Of a stretch of 64,000 nucleotides of DNA, positions 50,220 to 59,014 are shown one piece after another (within the stretch, counting starts at the first letter, position 1; every line of letters starts with the position of its first letter). The position numbers were made by a program, and so were the translations under genes. Under the pieces are notes generated by a model. That model was not told the origin of the DNA. It made no database searches and worked only from the letters and a program-made list of their open reading frames with translations. Source of the stretch: Limnovirga soli (GTDB lineage: Bacteria; Bacteroidota; Bacteroidia; Chitinophagales; Chitinophagaceae); the NCBI RefSeq assembly GCF_013106755.1, contig NZ_WHPF01000005.1:248001-312000 (forward strand). Direction: 5' to 3'.

Positions 50220-50891
50220 ATGTTTTTTGGCGAAAAAGTAACCAGCTTTTTATTTTCACTGCAATTACCGTTTAAACTTCCAAAAGATGTAGGTGTTTTA
50301 GATGTGTACCAGCAACCAAATGTACAACTAGCCTGCACCAGATTTTACCAGCAATTTTATCATAACCATCACCAAAGACATCTGCTGCTGGGTATAAACC
50401 CCGGCAGGTTTGGCGGTGGTGTAACCGGCATCCCCTTTACCGATCCTATTCGCCTGGCAAACAATTGTTTAATAGCCAATGAGTTTACAAAACAAAAAGA
50501 ACTTTCTTCAGCATTTATATACGATATGATTGCCGCTTTTGGAGGCCCCGAAACTTTCTACCAGCAATTTTATATTTCATCGGTTAGTCCGCTAGGTTTT
50601 GTAAAACAAGGCAAAAACCTGAATTATTATGATGATAAAAAATTGATGAAAAAAATAGAAAGCTTTGCTGCGGATTGTATACAAACGCAAATAAGTTTTG
50701 GAATAAACACCAATATTTGCTTTTGCATTGGAGAAGGGGAGAACCTTAAATTTTTAACACGCTTAAATGAAAAATACAAATGGTTTGGCAGTATAAAGGG
50801 CCTGCCACATCCCCGGTTTATCATGCAATATAAGGTAAAGCAAAAAGAGGCCTATATTGCCCATTACCTCCAAACGCTTGCTACAAAATAA
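50220..50891 (+). CDS. Uracil-DNA glycosylase superfamily protein (SMUG2-like)
   Basis: A 223-residue single-domain protein. The segment GINPGRFGGGVTGIPFTDP (residues 58-76) is the characteristic active-site motif of the SMUG group, and LPHPRFIMQY near residue 200 is the second (DNA-intercalating) motif. It would remove uracil or other deaminated bases from DNA as the first step of base-excision repair. The group is also listed as DUF4918. It stands alone; no partner endonuclease is nearby. Confidence 0.87.
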   Translation: MFFGEKVTSFLFSLQLPFKLPKDVGVLDVYQQPNVQLACTRFYQQFYHNHHQRHLLLGINPGRFGGGVTGIPFTDPIRLANNCLIANEFTKQKELSSAFIYDMIAAFGGPETFYQQFYISSVSPLGFVKQGKNLNYYDDKKLMKKIESFAADCIQTQISFGINTNICFCIGEGENLKFLTRLNEKYKWFGSIKGLPHPRFIMQYKVKQKEAYIAHYLQTLATK

Positions 50892-51128
50892 TATCACCCT
50901 CTATTACATTTAAACTATCATATCATTCGGGTCATTATGGGCCGGGCTTTTCTAATCCGGTATTTACTTCAACTAACCATAACATAATCATATTTTGGCG
51001 CCCCTCAAAAGCATTAAAAACCAAATTAGCAAGTGGTTGGCTCAAATACATCTTTTAAAAAATCACGGAAAGAGGTGATTACTTAAGTATTTTAAGTAGT
51101 ATAATTTTATATAGATAATATTTTCTAC

Positions 51129-51616
51129 ATGAAAAAAATACTTCCACAAATGCTTTTGTTTTGCATTTTTATAAATCAGTTAGCTTTTGCTCAATCTACA
51201 ACTCCACCTATACAATGGCAAAAAGCGTATGGAGGCACTAAAAACGATGGAGTTTTCAGTATTAAGCAAACTGCTGATGGCTATATCATGACAGGTTATA
51301 CAGGACGAAGCGATGGTGATGTAAGCGGTAATCATGGGGGTGCAGATGGCTGGGTTTTTAAAACTGATAATTGGGGCGTTATACAATGGAAGAAATGCAT
51401 TGGCGGCACAAAAGATGAAGTGTTTGATGCAGTACAAACCACAACAGATGGAGGTTTTATACTTTGCGGCAGGGTAGTAAACAGTTTACACTAACATCTG
51501 CAGGCAAAGGTGCAATAGCCATCAACGCTGGTATGCTGGCGAGTGGTGTATATATTTATGCAATGTATGTTGATGGCAGGTTTATAGATAGTAAGCGAAT
51601 GGTGCTTATTAAATAA
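51129..51616 (+). pseudogene. Decayed T9SS-exported protein (hybrid of propeller start and sorting tail)
   Basis: The intact start codes for a signal peptide (MKKILPQMLLFCIFINQLAFAQ) and about 90 residues of a WQKAYGGTKND...QWKKCIGGTKDEVFDAVQTTTDGGF propeller-type repeat, then stops at 51494. In another frame the DNA goes on from about 51484 to 51616 and encodes a T9SS tail: KQFTLTSAGKGAIAI, GMLASGVYIYAMYVDG, RFIDSKRMVLIK. That tail is homologous to the end of the protein at 56414 (KQFILNAAGKGSVSM...MVDSKKMEIIR). The middle of the gene is missing and the two parts are out of frame, so this is a deletion remnant. Confidence 0.82.
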
Positions 51617-51659
51617 AAAGAATTTTATTAGCCAGATGTATGTATTTTAAATCAACATC

Positions 51660-51679
51660 CTTGCGTCGCACACTGGTAG
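51660..51679 (+). repeat. Dispersed repeat A copy, diverged
   Basis: CTTGCGTCGCACACTGGTAG, 44 bases after the pseudogene tail. Confidence 0.7.
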
Positions 51680-51825
51680 TGCAGAATAGACTCGGGCCTG
51701 GTGAAGTATAGGTCTTATATTTTCTGTTCAAAAAGAAGCTTTCTAAACAAATGTAATAGGGTTAAATATTTGAAAAAAAAGATTATATTAGAATATTCAT
51801 TAATGAAATATAACATCAATACTTC

Positions 51826-54168
51826 ATGAAACATTTCATGTTCGCTAAATGCATCATTGTATTTGCTACAGTTTCATCTTTTCTATTTACTTTACCTGCC
51901 AATGGACAAAAAGCGAGATATGATAGCCTGCAAATAGCCTTAAATAATCATCCTAAAGAAGACGCAAAACGGCTTAATCTATTAAATGAATTATCAGAAA
52001 CCTGTAAACTTACACTTCTAAGCAAATTTGACAGTGGTATTATCTGTGCTAATAAAGCAATAGTGCTTTCAAAAAAGCTGAGCGATAATAAAGCACTTGC
52101 AAAAGCATATTGCTGTAAAGCAGAAATTTTTACACGAAAAGGAAGGTATATTGAGGCAGACAGTCTTATTAAAAGTGCTATTACATTAAATTCCGAACAA
52201 AAAAATAGTAATGGCATTGGTGATTGTTCTATGGTATCCAGCCTTTTGCATGGCGTTCAGGGAGACTTTACGGCATGTAAAGTTGACGCAGTCAAAGCAT
52301 TGAAAATATATAACAGTACTAAATACAAATTTGGTATTGCAAATGCAACAATGTTTATTGGATATATTTATAAATATACCGGTGTAAACGATACCGCATT
52401 TATTTATTTCAGAAAAGCAGATTCAATATTCCTGTCCATAGGAAATGAATACAAGCCTGCATTTGTTTACGTAGATATTGCGCACATGTATGTAAATGAT
52501 GGCCAAACAAAAGAAGCAATGAGCTACCTGCTGCTTGCGCAGAAGTATTACGAAAAAGACAAAAATTTACCAGGGCTTGCTATGGTATATTCACAAATGG
52601 CCAATGTGTATAACAATCTGCAGGATGACAAAATGGAAATGGAGTGCATTCTGAAAGGCTTGCGTATAAGTGAGCAAATGAACAACCTGCAGGGACAGGC
52701 AGATTGTTTGCAAAGAGTTGGTTCAAAGCTTTCTCACATGAATGAATATACGAGTGCATTACAATATTTTCAAAAGGCATTGGTACTGGCTAAAGCAGTA
52801 AATGAATCAGAAAAAGGTGTCAACGGGCTGGAGATAGTAATTACTTCCTATACGGGCATCGGATCTATAGCACTCGAAAATAAAGAACCCAAAAAAGCAC
52901 TGGTATATTTTGACAGCGCTTTGACAGCAGCAAAAAAACTAAAATTCGATTATCGTCTCGCTTCAGTCTATGATCATCTTGGCGATGCCTGTCGAGATGA
53001 CGGTAACTATGTACAGTCTTTTTATAATTACAGGCAATCTATTTCTTATTCAGAAAAAATAAAATCCAGTACTTATTTATCCGGCACCCTGGAATCACTG
53101 GGCAAATTAATATTGATAACTCCCGATTCAGAACTAAAGAAAAGTGGCATTGAACCTGCAACAAAATTTCAGACAGCGGAAGCGTATTTACTCCGCGCAT
53201 TGGAAATCACAAAAAATGATGGCAGCCTGTTGCTTAATCAACGGCTTGCATTGCACGAGCTAAGTAAACTTTACGAACAAAAGATAGATTATAGAACATC
53301 CTTAGCTTATCTTAAAGAATATATAGAGATCCAGGACACACTTATCAATGCAGAAAAAGCAAAAGGTATTACCAGCCAGCAAATACAATTCGAAACGGAA
53401 AAAAAAGAACAGGAGATCATTTCACTGAATAAAGACAAAGTGCTCCAGGAACAACAATTAGAAAATCAAAAGATCATCCGCAATGCATCTGTTGGCGGTA
53501 TAATACTATTATTGATACTTATTGCTGTTATCATAAATCGCTATAAACTTAAACGTTCCATTGCAATGGAGCGTATGCAGCAGCGAATTTCATCAGATTT
53601 GCATGATGATATCGGCGCATCACTAACCAGCATCAACATCCTCTCCCAATTATCGCAGCAGCAAAAAATTGATGCTGCAACAAGAAATGAATACCTCCAG
53701 AAAATGAATGAACAAACAACTGAAGTAACCAATGCATTACGCGATATTGTCTGGAGCATCAATCCCAAAAATAATAAGCTCGATATCATTCTTGGGCGCA
53801 TGAAACGTTATGCCGCCGAACTGCTTGAAACAAAAAATATTGACTACAGTTTTGAAGCCAATATTAAACCCGGCGATGAAATAACAGATGCAGACATCCG
53901 CCAGAACATTTATCTTATTTTTAAAGAATCGGTTAACAATCTCGCCAAGTATTCAGGCGCAACAAAAGCCATTATTAAATTCAATAAAGAAGCAAATCAG
54001 ATACAACTTGACGTAAAAGATAATGGCAATGGCTTTGATGCTGCCCATATAACAAAAGGCAATGGCATAGAAAACATGCAGCGGCGGGCAAAGATGATCA
54101 ATGCAAAATTCATTTTGCAATCAGCACCGGGCAGCGGCACAAACATTAGTGTAACGATACCGCTCTAA
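51826..54168 (+). CDS. TPR-containing sensor histidine kinase (HisKA_3 type)
   Basis: A 780-residue protein. A signal peptide or N-terminal anchor (residues 1-28) is followed by about 500 residues of tetratricopeptide-like helices (for example AFVYVDIAHMYVNDGQTKEAMSYLLLAQKYY), a short coiled coil and a transmembrane segment (about 561-578, GGIILLLILIAVIINRY). The HisKA_3 domain has His593 in SDLHDDIGASLTSI, and the HATPase domain has DNGNGFD and GNGIENMQRRAK. It pairs with the LuxR-type regulator at 54229. The TPR part faces the periplasm and probably senses a protein or peptide; the signal is unknown. Confidence 0.9.
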   Translation: MKHFMFAKCIIVFATVSSFLFTLPANGQKARYDSLQIALNNHPKEDAKRLNLLNELSETCKLTLLSKFDSGIICANKAIVLSKKLSDNKALAKAYCCKAEIFTRKGRYIEADSLIKSAITLNSEQKNSNGIGDCSMVSSLLHGVQGDFTACKVDAVKALKIYNSTKYKFGIANATMFIGYIYKYTGVNDTAFIYFRKADSIFLSIGNEYKPAFVYVDIAHMYVNDGQTKEAMSYLLLAQKYYEKDKNLPGLAMVYSQMANVYNNLQDDKMEMECILKGLRISEQMNNLQGQADCLQRVGSKLSHMNEYTSALQYFQKALVLAKAVNESEKGVNGLEIVITSYTGIGSIALENKEPKKALVYFDSALTAAKKLKFDYRLASVYDHLGDACRDDGNYVQSFYNYRQSISYSEKIKSSTYLSGTLESLGKLILITPDSELKKSGIEPATKFQTAEAYLLRALEITKNDGSLLLNQRLALHELSKLYEQKIDYRTSLAYLKEYIEIQDTLINAEKAKGITSQQIQFETEKKEQEIISLNKDKVLQEQQLENQKIIRNASVGGIILLLILIAVIINRYKLKRSIAMERMQQRISSDLHDDIGASLTSINILSQLSQQQKIDAATRNEYLQKMNEQTTEVTNALRDIVWSINPKNNKLDIILGRMKRYAAELLETKNIDYSFEANIKPGDEITDADIRQNIYLIFKESVNNLAKYSGATKAIIKFNKEANQIQLDVKDNGNGFDAAHITKGNGIENMQRRAKMINAKFILQSAPGSGTNISVTIPL

Positions 54169-54228
54169 AATCACGGAAATGAGTGATTGCATTATACCAT
54201 TTGGATTTCTATCTTGCATACGAATTAA

Positions 54229-54861
54229 ATGCTGAACCTCATTATATACGAAGACAAAGATATTTTACGCGAATCGCTAAGCCTGATGCTTGGTGGTATG
54301 GAAGATGTAAAAGTAATTGCCGCATTCAGCAATTGCAATACAGTTGAGCAGGATATAAAATCGCTGCAACCACAGGTGGTGCTGATGGATATTGACATGC
54401 CCGGGAAAAATGGTATCTACGGTGTTGAAAAAATAAAAGAAACCAATCCTGAGATCAACGTGATCATGCATACAGTATTTGATGATGATGATAAGATCTT
54501 TAAATCGCTTGAAGCAGGTGCAGACGGTTACTTGCTAAAAAACACTTCGCCTGCAAAACTTTACGAAGCTATTAAGGATGTAACGCTTGGCAGTGCACCT
54601 ATTTCGCCGGGAGTAGCCAAAAGAGTATTGCAGGCTTTTCATAATAAACCAAAACAAAGTTTCGATTTATCTCAGCGTGAGCAACAAATATTGCAACTGC
54701 TGGTAGATGGCTACACTTATAAACGCATCAGTGCAGAATGTTTTATTGCAATGGATACCGTACGTACACACCTTAAAAACATTTACACTAAGCTACAGGT
54801 AAATACCGGCAAAGAAGCCATCACCAAAGCGCTTAAATACCGTATCGTAAAAGAGAACTGA
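54229..54861 (+). CDS. NarL/LuxR-family response regulator
   Basis: A 210-residue regulator. The receiver has Asp54 in VLMDIDMPGKNG and a Lys in LLKNTSP. The LuxR helix-turn-helix (about 145-205) reads FDLSQREQQILQLLVDGYTYKRISAECFIAMDTVRTHLKNIYTKL. It lies 60 bases after the TPR kinase gene and is its likely partner. The T9SS surface-protein array downstream is a possible target, by position only. Confidence 0.92.
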   Translation: MLNLIIYEDKDILRESLSLMLGGMEDVKVIAAFSNCNTVEQDIKSLQPQVVLMDIDMPGKNGIYGVEKIKETNPEINVIMHTVFDDDDKIFKSLEAGADGYLLKNTSPAKLYEAIKDVTLGSAPISPGVAKRVLQAFHNKPKQSFDLSQREQQILQLLVDGYTYKRISAECFIAMDTVRTHLKNIYTKLQVNTGKEAITKALKYRIVKEN

Positions 54862-55025
54862 TCAACCCGTTTTCTGACTCATAAATATTTCTTACTGATT
54901 TATATAGACTAATGAAGCAACAGGTATAAATGCCCGTACTATGGCCATGCCTTTGCCAAAACTTACAAAGAAAGGGAGTAAGCTGAAAATCCTTATTAAA
55001 AGAGTAGGCACAAAAAAATAAAACT

Positions 55026-55493
55026 ATGATACACAATTTAATGCTTGCAGGAGGTTGGATCCTTGTACCAGGCGAAACAGGATTTCACTGGGTTTACGGC
55101 CCACTTTGGGACCCTGCTAAATTTAACGAATTAGGGCAGGCAATTTTTGCAACCCAAGTAATAAAGCAACATCTTGCTTCGGTTAAAAATAACGAAGCTA
55201 AAGAGCTGCTGATAAGCGTGCTTAAGGAACAGGCACAAATAGTAACTGAAAAATTTGCGGCATCTATTGTGGATGATGCTGACGAAAACCGACATAGCAA
55301 TCCCCTGCTTAGCTTTCAGGCTCAAGTGCCGGCTTATGTACCGCATGTTGGTGGCAATGGCCCTGATGCTCCTGATTACAACCTGGCATTGGGAAAAGAG
55401 TTAAGTGATCAGGTAGCTGCTAAAATCAGCATTTCGCTTTTAGGCAGGGTTTTAAACCACAAAGCCATCACTAAAGCAGGTGCAATCATGTAA
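55026..55493 (+). CDS. Unknown protein
   Basis: A 155-residue protein beginning MIHNLMLAGGWILVPGETGF. It is soluble and helical in the middle (KQHLASVKNNEAKELLISVLKEQ), with a Pro/Gly-rich loop (VPAYVPHVGGNGPDAPDYN) and no signal peptide. I do not recognise a family. It lies between the regulator and another unknown gene of similar size, 111 bases before it. Confidence 0.65.
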   Translation: MIHNLMLAGGWILVPGETGFHWVYGPLWDPAKFNELGQAIFATQVIKQHLASVKNNEAKELLISVLKEQAQIVTEKFAASIVDDADENRHSNPLLSFQAQVPAYVPHVGGNGPDAPDYNLALGKELSDQVAAKISISLLGRVLNHKAITKAGAIM

Positions 55494-55604
55494 CTTATTA
55501 TGTTACCTGTACACCAGTAAAATAAAGCAGTTAATACATAGATCTCTATACCTAAGTAAGCAGAAAATTCTCAATTAAAAGATTACACAAAAAAATAAAA
55601 ATTT

Positions 55605-56054
55605 ATGTCAACGATATTCACGCAAGGCATTGAATCTAAAGATGCAACCCTTATTTATTTTAACGAATATACGGTTCACTATTACAGCCAAAGCAGTAAC
55701 CCATGGGAAGCCGCTTATATCAATTGCTTCCAAAACAATGGCGCCGGAGATGTAAGGCATACCGGCTATCTCATTTTCACATATCCCCAGCACACTACAT
55801 TACCCGGGCAAGAACCGTTACAAGTTAAACCTACAGATATTCCGGCAACGCAGATAAATCATCTGGAAAAAGTAAACGGTAAAGACTTCTTCTTTCTCTA
55901 TTATGCATTAAACCGTTTTAATGATGTTGTAAATCTGCTGAGATTTTGTAAAAATCAGCCAGGCAGTATGGTTGTTTCCGCAGATCCATTAAATCACGTA
56001 TGGGCACTATGCAATAATCTCCATCTAGCAAATGGTGCGCAATATGAAGTTTAA
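55605..56054 (+). CDS. Unknown protein
   Basis: A 149-residue protein (MSTIFTQGIESKDATLIYFN). It has mixed alpha/beta character: YTVHYYSQSSNPWEAAYINCF, GYLIFTYPQHTTLP and NHVWALCNNLHL. No signal peptide, membrane segment or known motif is seen. It may form a unit with the 55026 gene. Its end abuts an inverted pair of repeat A. Confidence 0.6.
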   Translation: MSTIFTQGIESKDATLIYFNEYTVHYYSQSSNPWEAAYINCFQNNGAGDVRHTGYLIFTYPQHTTLPGQEPLQVKPTDIPATQINHLEKVNGKDFFFLYYALNRFNDVVNLLRFCKNQPGSMVVSADPLNHVWALCNNLHLANGAQYEV

Positions 56055-56090
56055 AAAAATATTGAGCCCAAATGCAGAAATGCTATTAAG

Positions 56091-56176
56091 CATCCTTGCG
56101 TCGCACTCTTGTACGCCTTGCTCTTTGCTGATCTATGAAATGAAACCTGAAGAGTGCGACGCAAGGAAAGATGCCA
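56091..56176. repeat. Dispersed repeat A, inverted pair
   Basis: CTTGCGTCGCACTCTTGTAC (56095-56114) and AGAGTGCGACGCAAG (56151-56165) are reverse complements over 15 bases, with a 36-base loop containing GCTCTTTGCTGATC. This forms a long hairpin. The rest of the 56055-56413 gap is AT-rich without a clear promoter. Confidence 0.88.
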
Positions 56177-56413
56177 TGTTAACTAAAAGGTTGGCTCACA
56201 TTGGGCCCACCATAACTGCATAATCAAACCTGATTTTTTAAACCTGTTTCATACCGGCAAAAAAGCCTGATGGTAAAGAACTTTCGGCTGCAATGCCTGT
56301 AAAAGCCTTTACTTAAACAGATAATGAATTAGGCGCTATTTATGCTTATCTGTACCAGTTGAAATAATTGTAAAATCTGATTTGCATTTTTCTAAAATCA
56401 ACATTCCCCAGTT

Positions 56414-58861
56414 ATGAAAACAACATATTTTATTGCGGCTTCCACAACTATGTTAATGGCCTTATCTGCCCATGCGCAAAACATATTTCCTGCAACAGGC
56501 AGCGCAGGCATTGGCACTACATCACCCAATGCTTCTGCAATGCTTGAAATGGTAAGTACTACAAAAGGCCTGCTTATTCCACGTATGACTGCAACACAAC
56601 GCAATGCCATTGTTGCTCCATCCATCGGTTTGATGATTTATCAAACCAACAGCACACCGGGCTTTTATTATTATACTGGTGCAACATGGACAGCTATAAC
56701 ACCAAAAAGTAAAGGCTGGTTACTTACCGGAAATGCGGGCACATCACCAGCAGCTAATTTTATCGGCACTACCGATGCACAACCTTTATTATTTAGAGTA
56801 AATAACCAGGTTTCAGGAAGTCTTGATTTTAGTTCTGCAGCTAATACAAGTTTTGGGTATAAGTCCTTGGTAAGCAATACCAATTTCAACAATTCTGCAT
56901 TTGGCTATCAATCGCTGTTCAGCAATACCTCTGGCGGATACAATACTGCCGTTGGTACTTACAGTTTGCTTAACAACACATTAGGTTATCAAAACACGGC
57001 GATTGGCAGTAATAGTTTACAAAGTAACCAAAGCGGTAACTATAACGCAGCATTAGGTTATGGTGCTTTGCTGAATAACACCACCGGCAGTAGCAACGTT
57101 GCCATTGGTAATACAGCTTTACTGCAAAATATAAGTGGCAGTGGAAATATTGCCATCGGTGATGTGGCGCTTTATAATAACACTACCAGTAATGAAAATA
57201 TAGCCATAGGCAATTATAGTTTGTATGCAAATACAACCGGCACCTCAAATACTGCCACAGGTCACTACTCACTACAGGCAAATACGACGGGTAGTAATAA
57301 TACTGCAAATGGAAATAGTGCATTGTTTGCCAATACAACCGGCATAAATAATTCAGCATTTGGTGTAGGGGCATTGTCTGCAAACACAACGGGCTTTTCT
57401 AATACAGCAATTGGTAAAAGTACACTACAGGCAAATACAAGTGGATATGCCAATCTTGCTGCTGGTATTTTTGCACTACAAAACAACACAACGGGATATG
57501 AGAACACTTCAATTGGAAGTTATAGTCTACAAAATAATACTACTGGAAATGCCAGCACTGCCATAGGAGCTTATAGTTTGCAATCAAATACCACAGGATA
57601 CGGTAATACCGCAACAGGATATAATACTTTACAGTTTAATACAACTGGTTATAATAATACAGCTGTTGGCAGTAATGCATTACCCTTGAATTCTTATGGT
57701 ACTGAAAACACAGCCATAGGAACTGATGCATTAAAAAACAATACTTCCGGCTTTGAAAACACAAGTATAGGTTCTCAGACACTTATTACCAACTTCAATG
57801 GAGAGGGCAATACTGCCATCGGCTATTGGGCACTACGTTATAGCCTGAATGGTTCACTAAACACTGCCATTGGTAAATGGGCACTTTCTCAAAATTCAAG
57901 TGGTGACTTTAATACAGCAGTTGGCTTTCATGCCGGCACATACAATACTACCGGATGGAAAAATACATTTATTGGAAATGACGCAGAATGCCTAAATAAT
58001 AATTTAATAAATGCCACCAGTATAGGAAGTGATGCCCTTGTTGACGCCAGCAACAAAGTACGTATTGGCAATACAACTGTATCCAGCATTGGAGGTCAGG
58101 TGGGCTGGACAACTTTTAGCGATGGCAGGTATAAAAAAAATATAAAACAAGATGTGCAGGGGCTTGCTTTCGTAAACAGCCTACAACCCATAACCTATAC
58201 GGTTGACATAAATGGTTTAGATGCATATTACACCAAAGGACGAAAGCTCGACAGCGTTTATGAAAAGATGAAGGTGAATATGAAAGAGTCATCAGACAAG
58301 GCAGCAAAAATTGTATATAATGGCTTTATAGCGCAGGATGTAGAAAAAGCAGCAGAAAAAATAAATTACAATTTCAGTGGTGTAGATAAGCCGCAGAACA
58401 AAGATGGTTTATATGGTTTGCGTTATGCAGAGTTTGTAGTGCCACTTACAAAAGCTGTACAGGAATTGAGTAAAATGAATGATGCAAAAGATGTGCAGAT
58501 AATCGAACAAAATAAAAAAATCGACAATCTTCAAAATCAAATTGATGAATTGAAATTGTTGATGCAGTCAGTCAACCGGCAATCGCCAAATACCCAAACA
58601 AATGCACAATTAGATCAAAATATTCCCAACCCTTCAAGACAGTCTACTACCATCAATTTTTCTTTACCTGCAAAATTTAGCAGCGCAACAATTATCGTAA
58701 CAGATAACAATGGTAAAAACATAAAACAGTTTATACTGAACGCTGCAGGTAAAGGATCTGTAAGTATGGCCACAGGCTCACTTGCAAACGGGCTGTATCA
58801 TTATACTTTGTATATGGATGGCAAAATGGTGGATAGTAAAAAGATGGAAATAATAAGATGA
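56414..58861 (+). CDS. T9SS-exported surface protein with NTAIG repeats and S74 chaperone domain (first of three)
   Basis: An 815-residue exported protein. Order: signal peptide (1-22); a conserved N-terminal module ([45 protein letters not shown]); about 21 repeats of 17 residues of the form NTAIGxxxLxxNTTGxx (about 155-535), resembling the beta-roll head of YadA-like adhesins; an S74-type intramolecular chaperone (about 565-690) starting at Ser569 in SDGRYKKNI with its Lys five residues on; a short coiled coil; and a type A T9SS sorting tail (about 735-815, IPNPSRQSTTINFSL to MVDSKKMEIIR). It is probably a trimeric surface fibre. Trimerisation and adhesion are inferred. Confidence 0.87.
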   Translation: MKTTYFIAASTTMLMALSAHAQNIFPATGSAGIGTTSPNASAMLEMVSTTKGLLIPRMTATQRNAIVAPSIGLMIYQTNSTPGFYYYTGATWTAITPKSKGWLLTGNAGTSPAANFIGTTDAQPLLFRVNNQVSGSLDFSSAANTSFGYKSLVSNTNFNNSAFGYQSLFSNTSGGYNTAVGTYSLLNNTLGYQNTAIGSNSLQSNQSGNYNAALGYGALLNNTTGSSNVAIGNTALLQNISGSGNIAIGDVALYNNTTSNENIAIGNYSLYANTTGTSNTATGHYSLQANTTGSNNTANGNSALFANTTGINNSAFGVGALSANTTGFSNTAIGKSTLQANTSGYANLAAGIFALQNNTTGYENTSIGSYSLQNNTTGNASTAIGAYSLQSNTTGYGNTATGYNTLQFNTTGYNNTAVGSNALPLNSYGTENTAIGTDALKNNTSGFENTSIGSQTLITNFNGEGNTAIGYWALRYSLNGSLNTAIGKWALSQNSSGDFNTAVGFHAGTYNTTGWKNTFIGNDAECLNNNLINATSIGSDALVDASNKVRIGNTTVSSIGGQVGWTTFSDGRYKKNIKQDVQGLAFVNSLQPITYTVDINGLDAYYTKGRKLDSVYEKMKVNMKESSDKAAKIVYNGFIAQDVEKAAEKINYNFSGVDKPQNKDGLYGLRYAEFVVPLTKAVQELSKMNDAKDVQIIEQNKKIDNLQNQIDELKLLMQSVNRQSPNTQTNAQLDQNIPNPSRQSTTINFSLPAKFSSATIIVTDNNGKNIKQFILNAAGKGSVSMATGSLANGLYHYTLYMDGKMVDSKKMEIIR

Positions 58862-58870
58862 GCCGGGCAA

Positions 58871-58961
58871 TTGTACAAGTGGCATCGTCCCTTGCGTCAC
58901 ACACTTGTACATCCTGCTCTTTGCTCATCAATGTACAGCAGTACAAGTGAGTGACACAACG
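58871..58961. repeat. Dispersed repeat A, inverted pair between paralogues
   Basis: CTTGCGTCACACACTTGTAC (58891-58910) and GTACAAGTGAGTGACACAAC (58941-58960), with a loop containing CTGCTCTTTGCTCATCAATG. An extra TTGTACAAGTGGCATCG precedes it. Confidence 0.85.
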
Positions 58962-59014
58962 AAGCACAATTGAAATACAAAAGCCGGTCACAAAAAATAA
59001 AAAAATCAAACAGT

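Noticed and set aside
56032-56223. 63-codon reading frame overlapping the unknown gene end
   Set aside because: Most of it is the inverted repeat A pair read through; it starts inside the preceding gene and resembles no protein.
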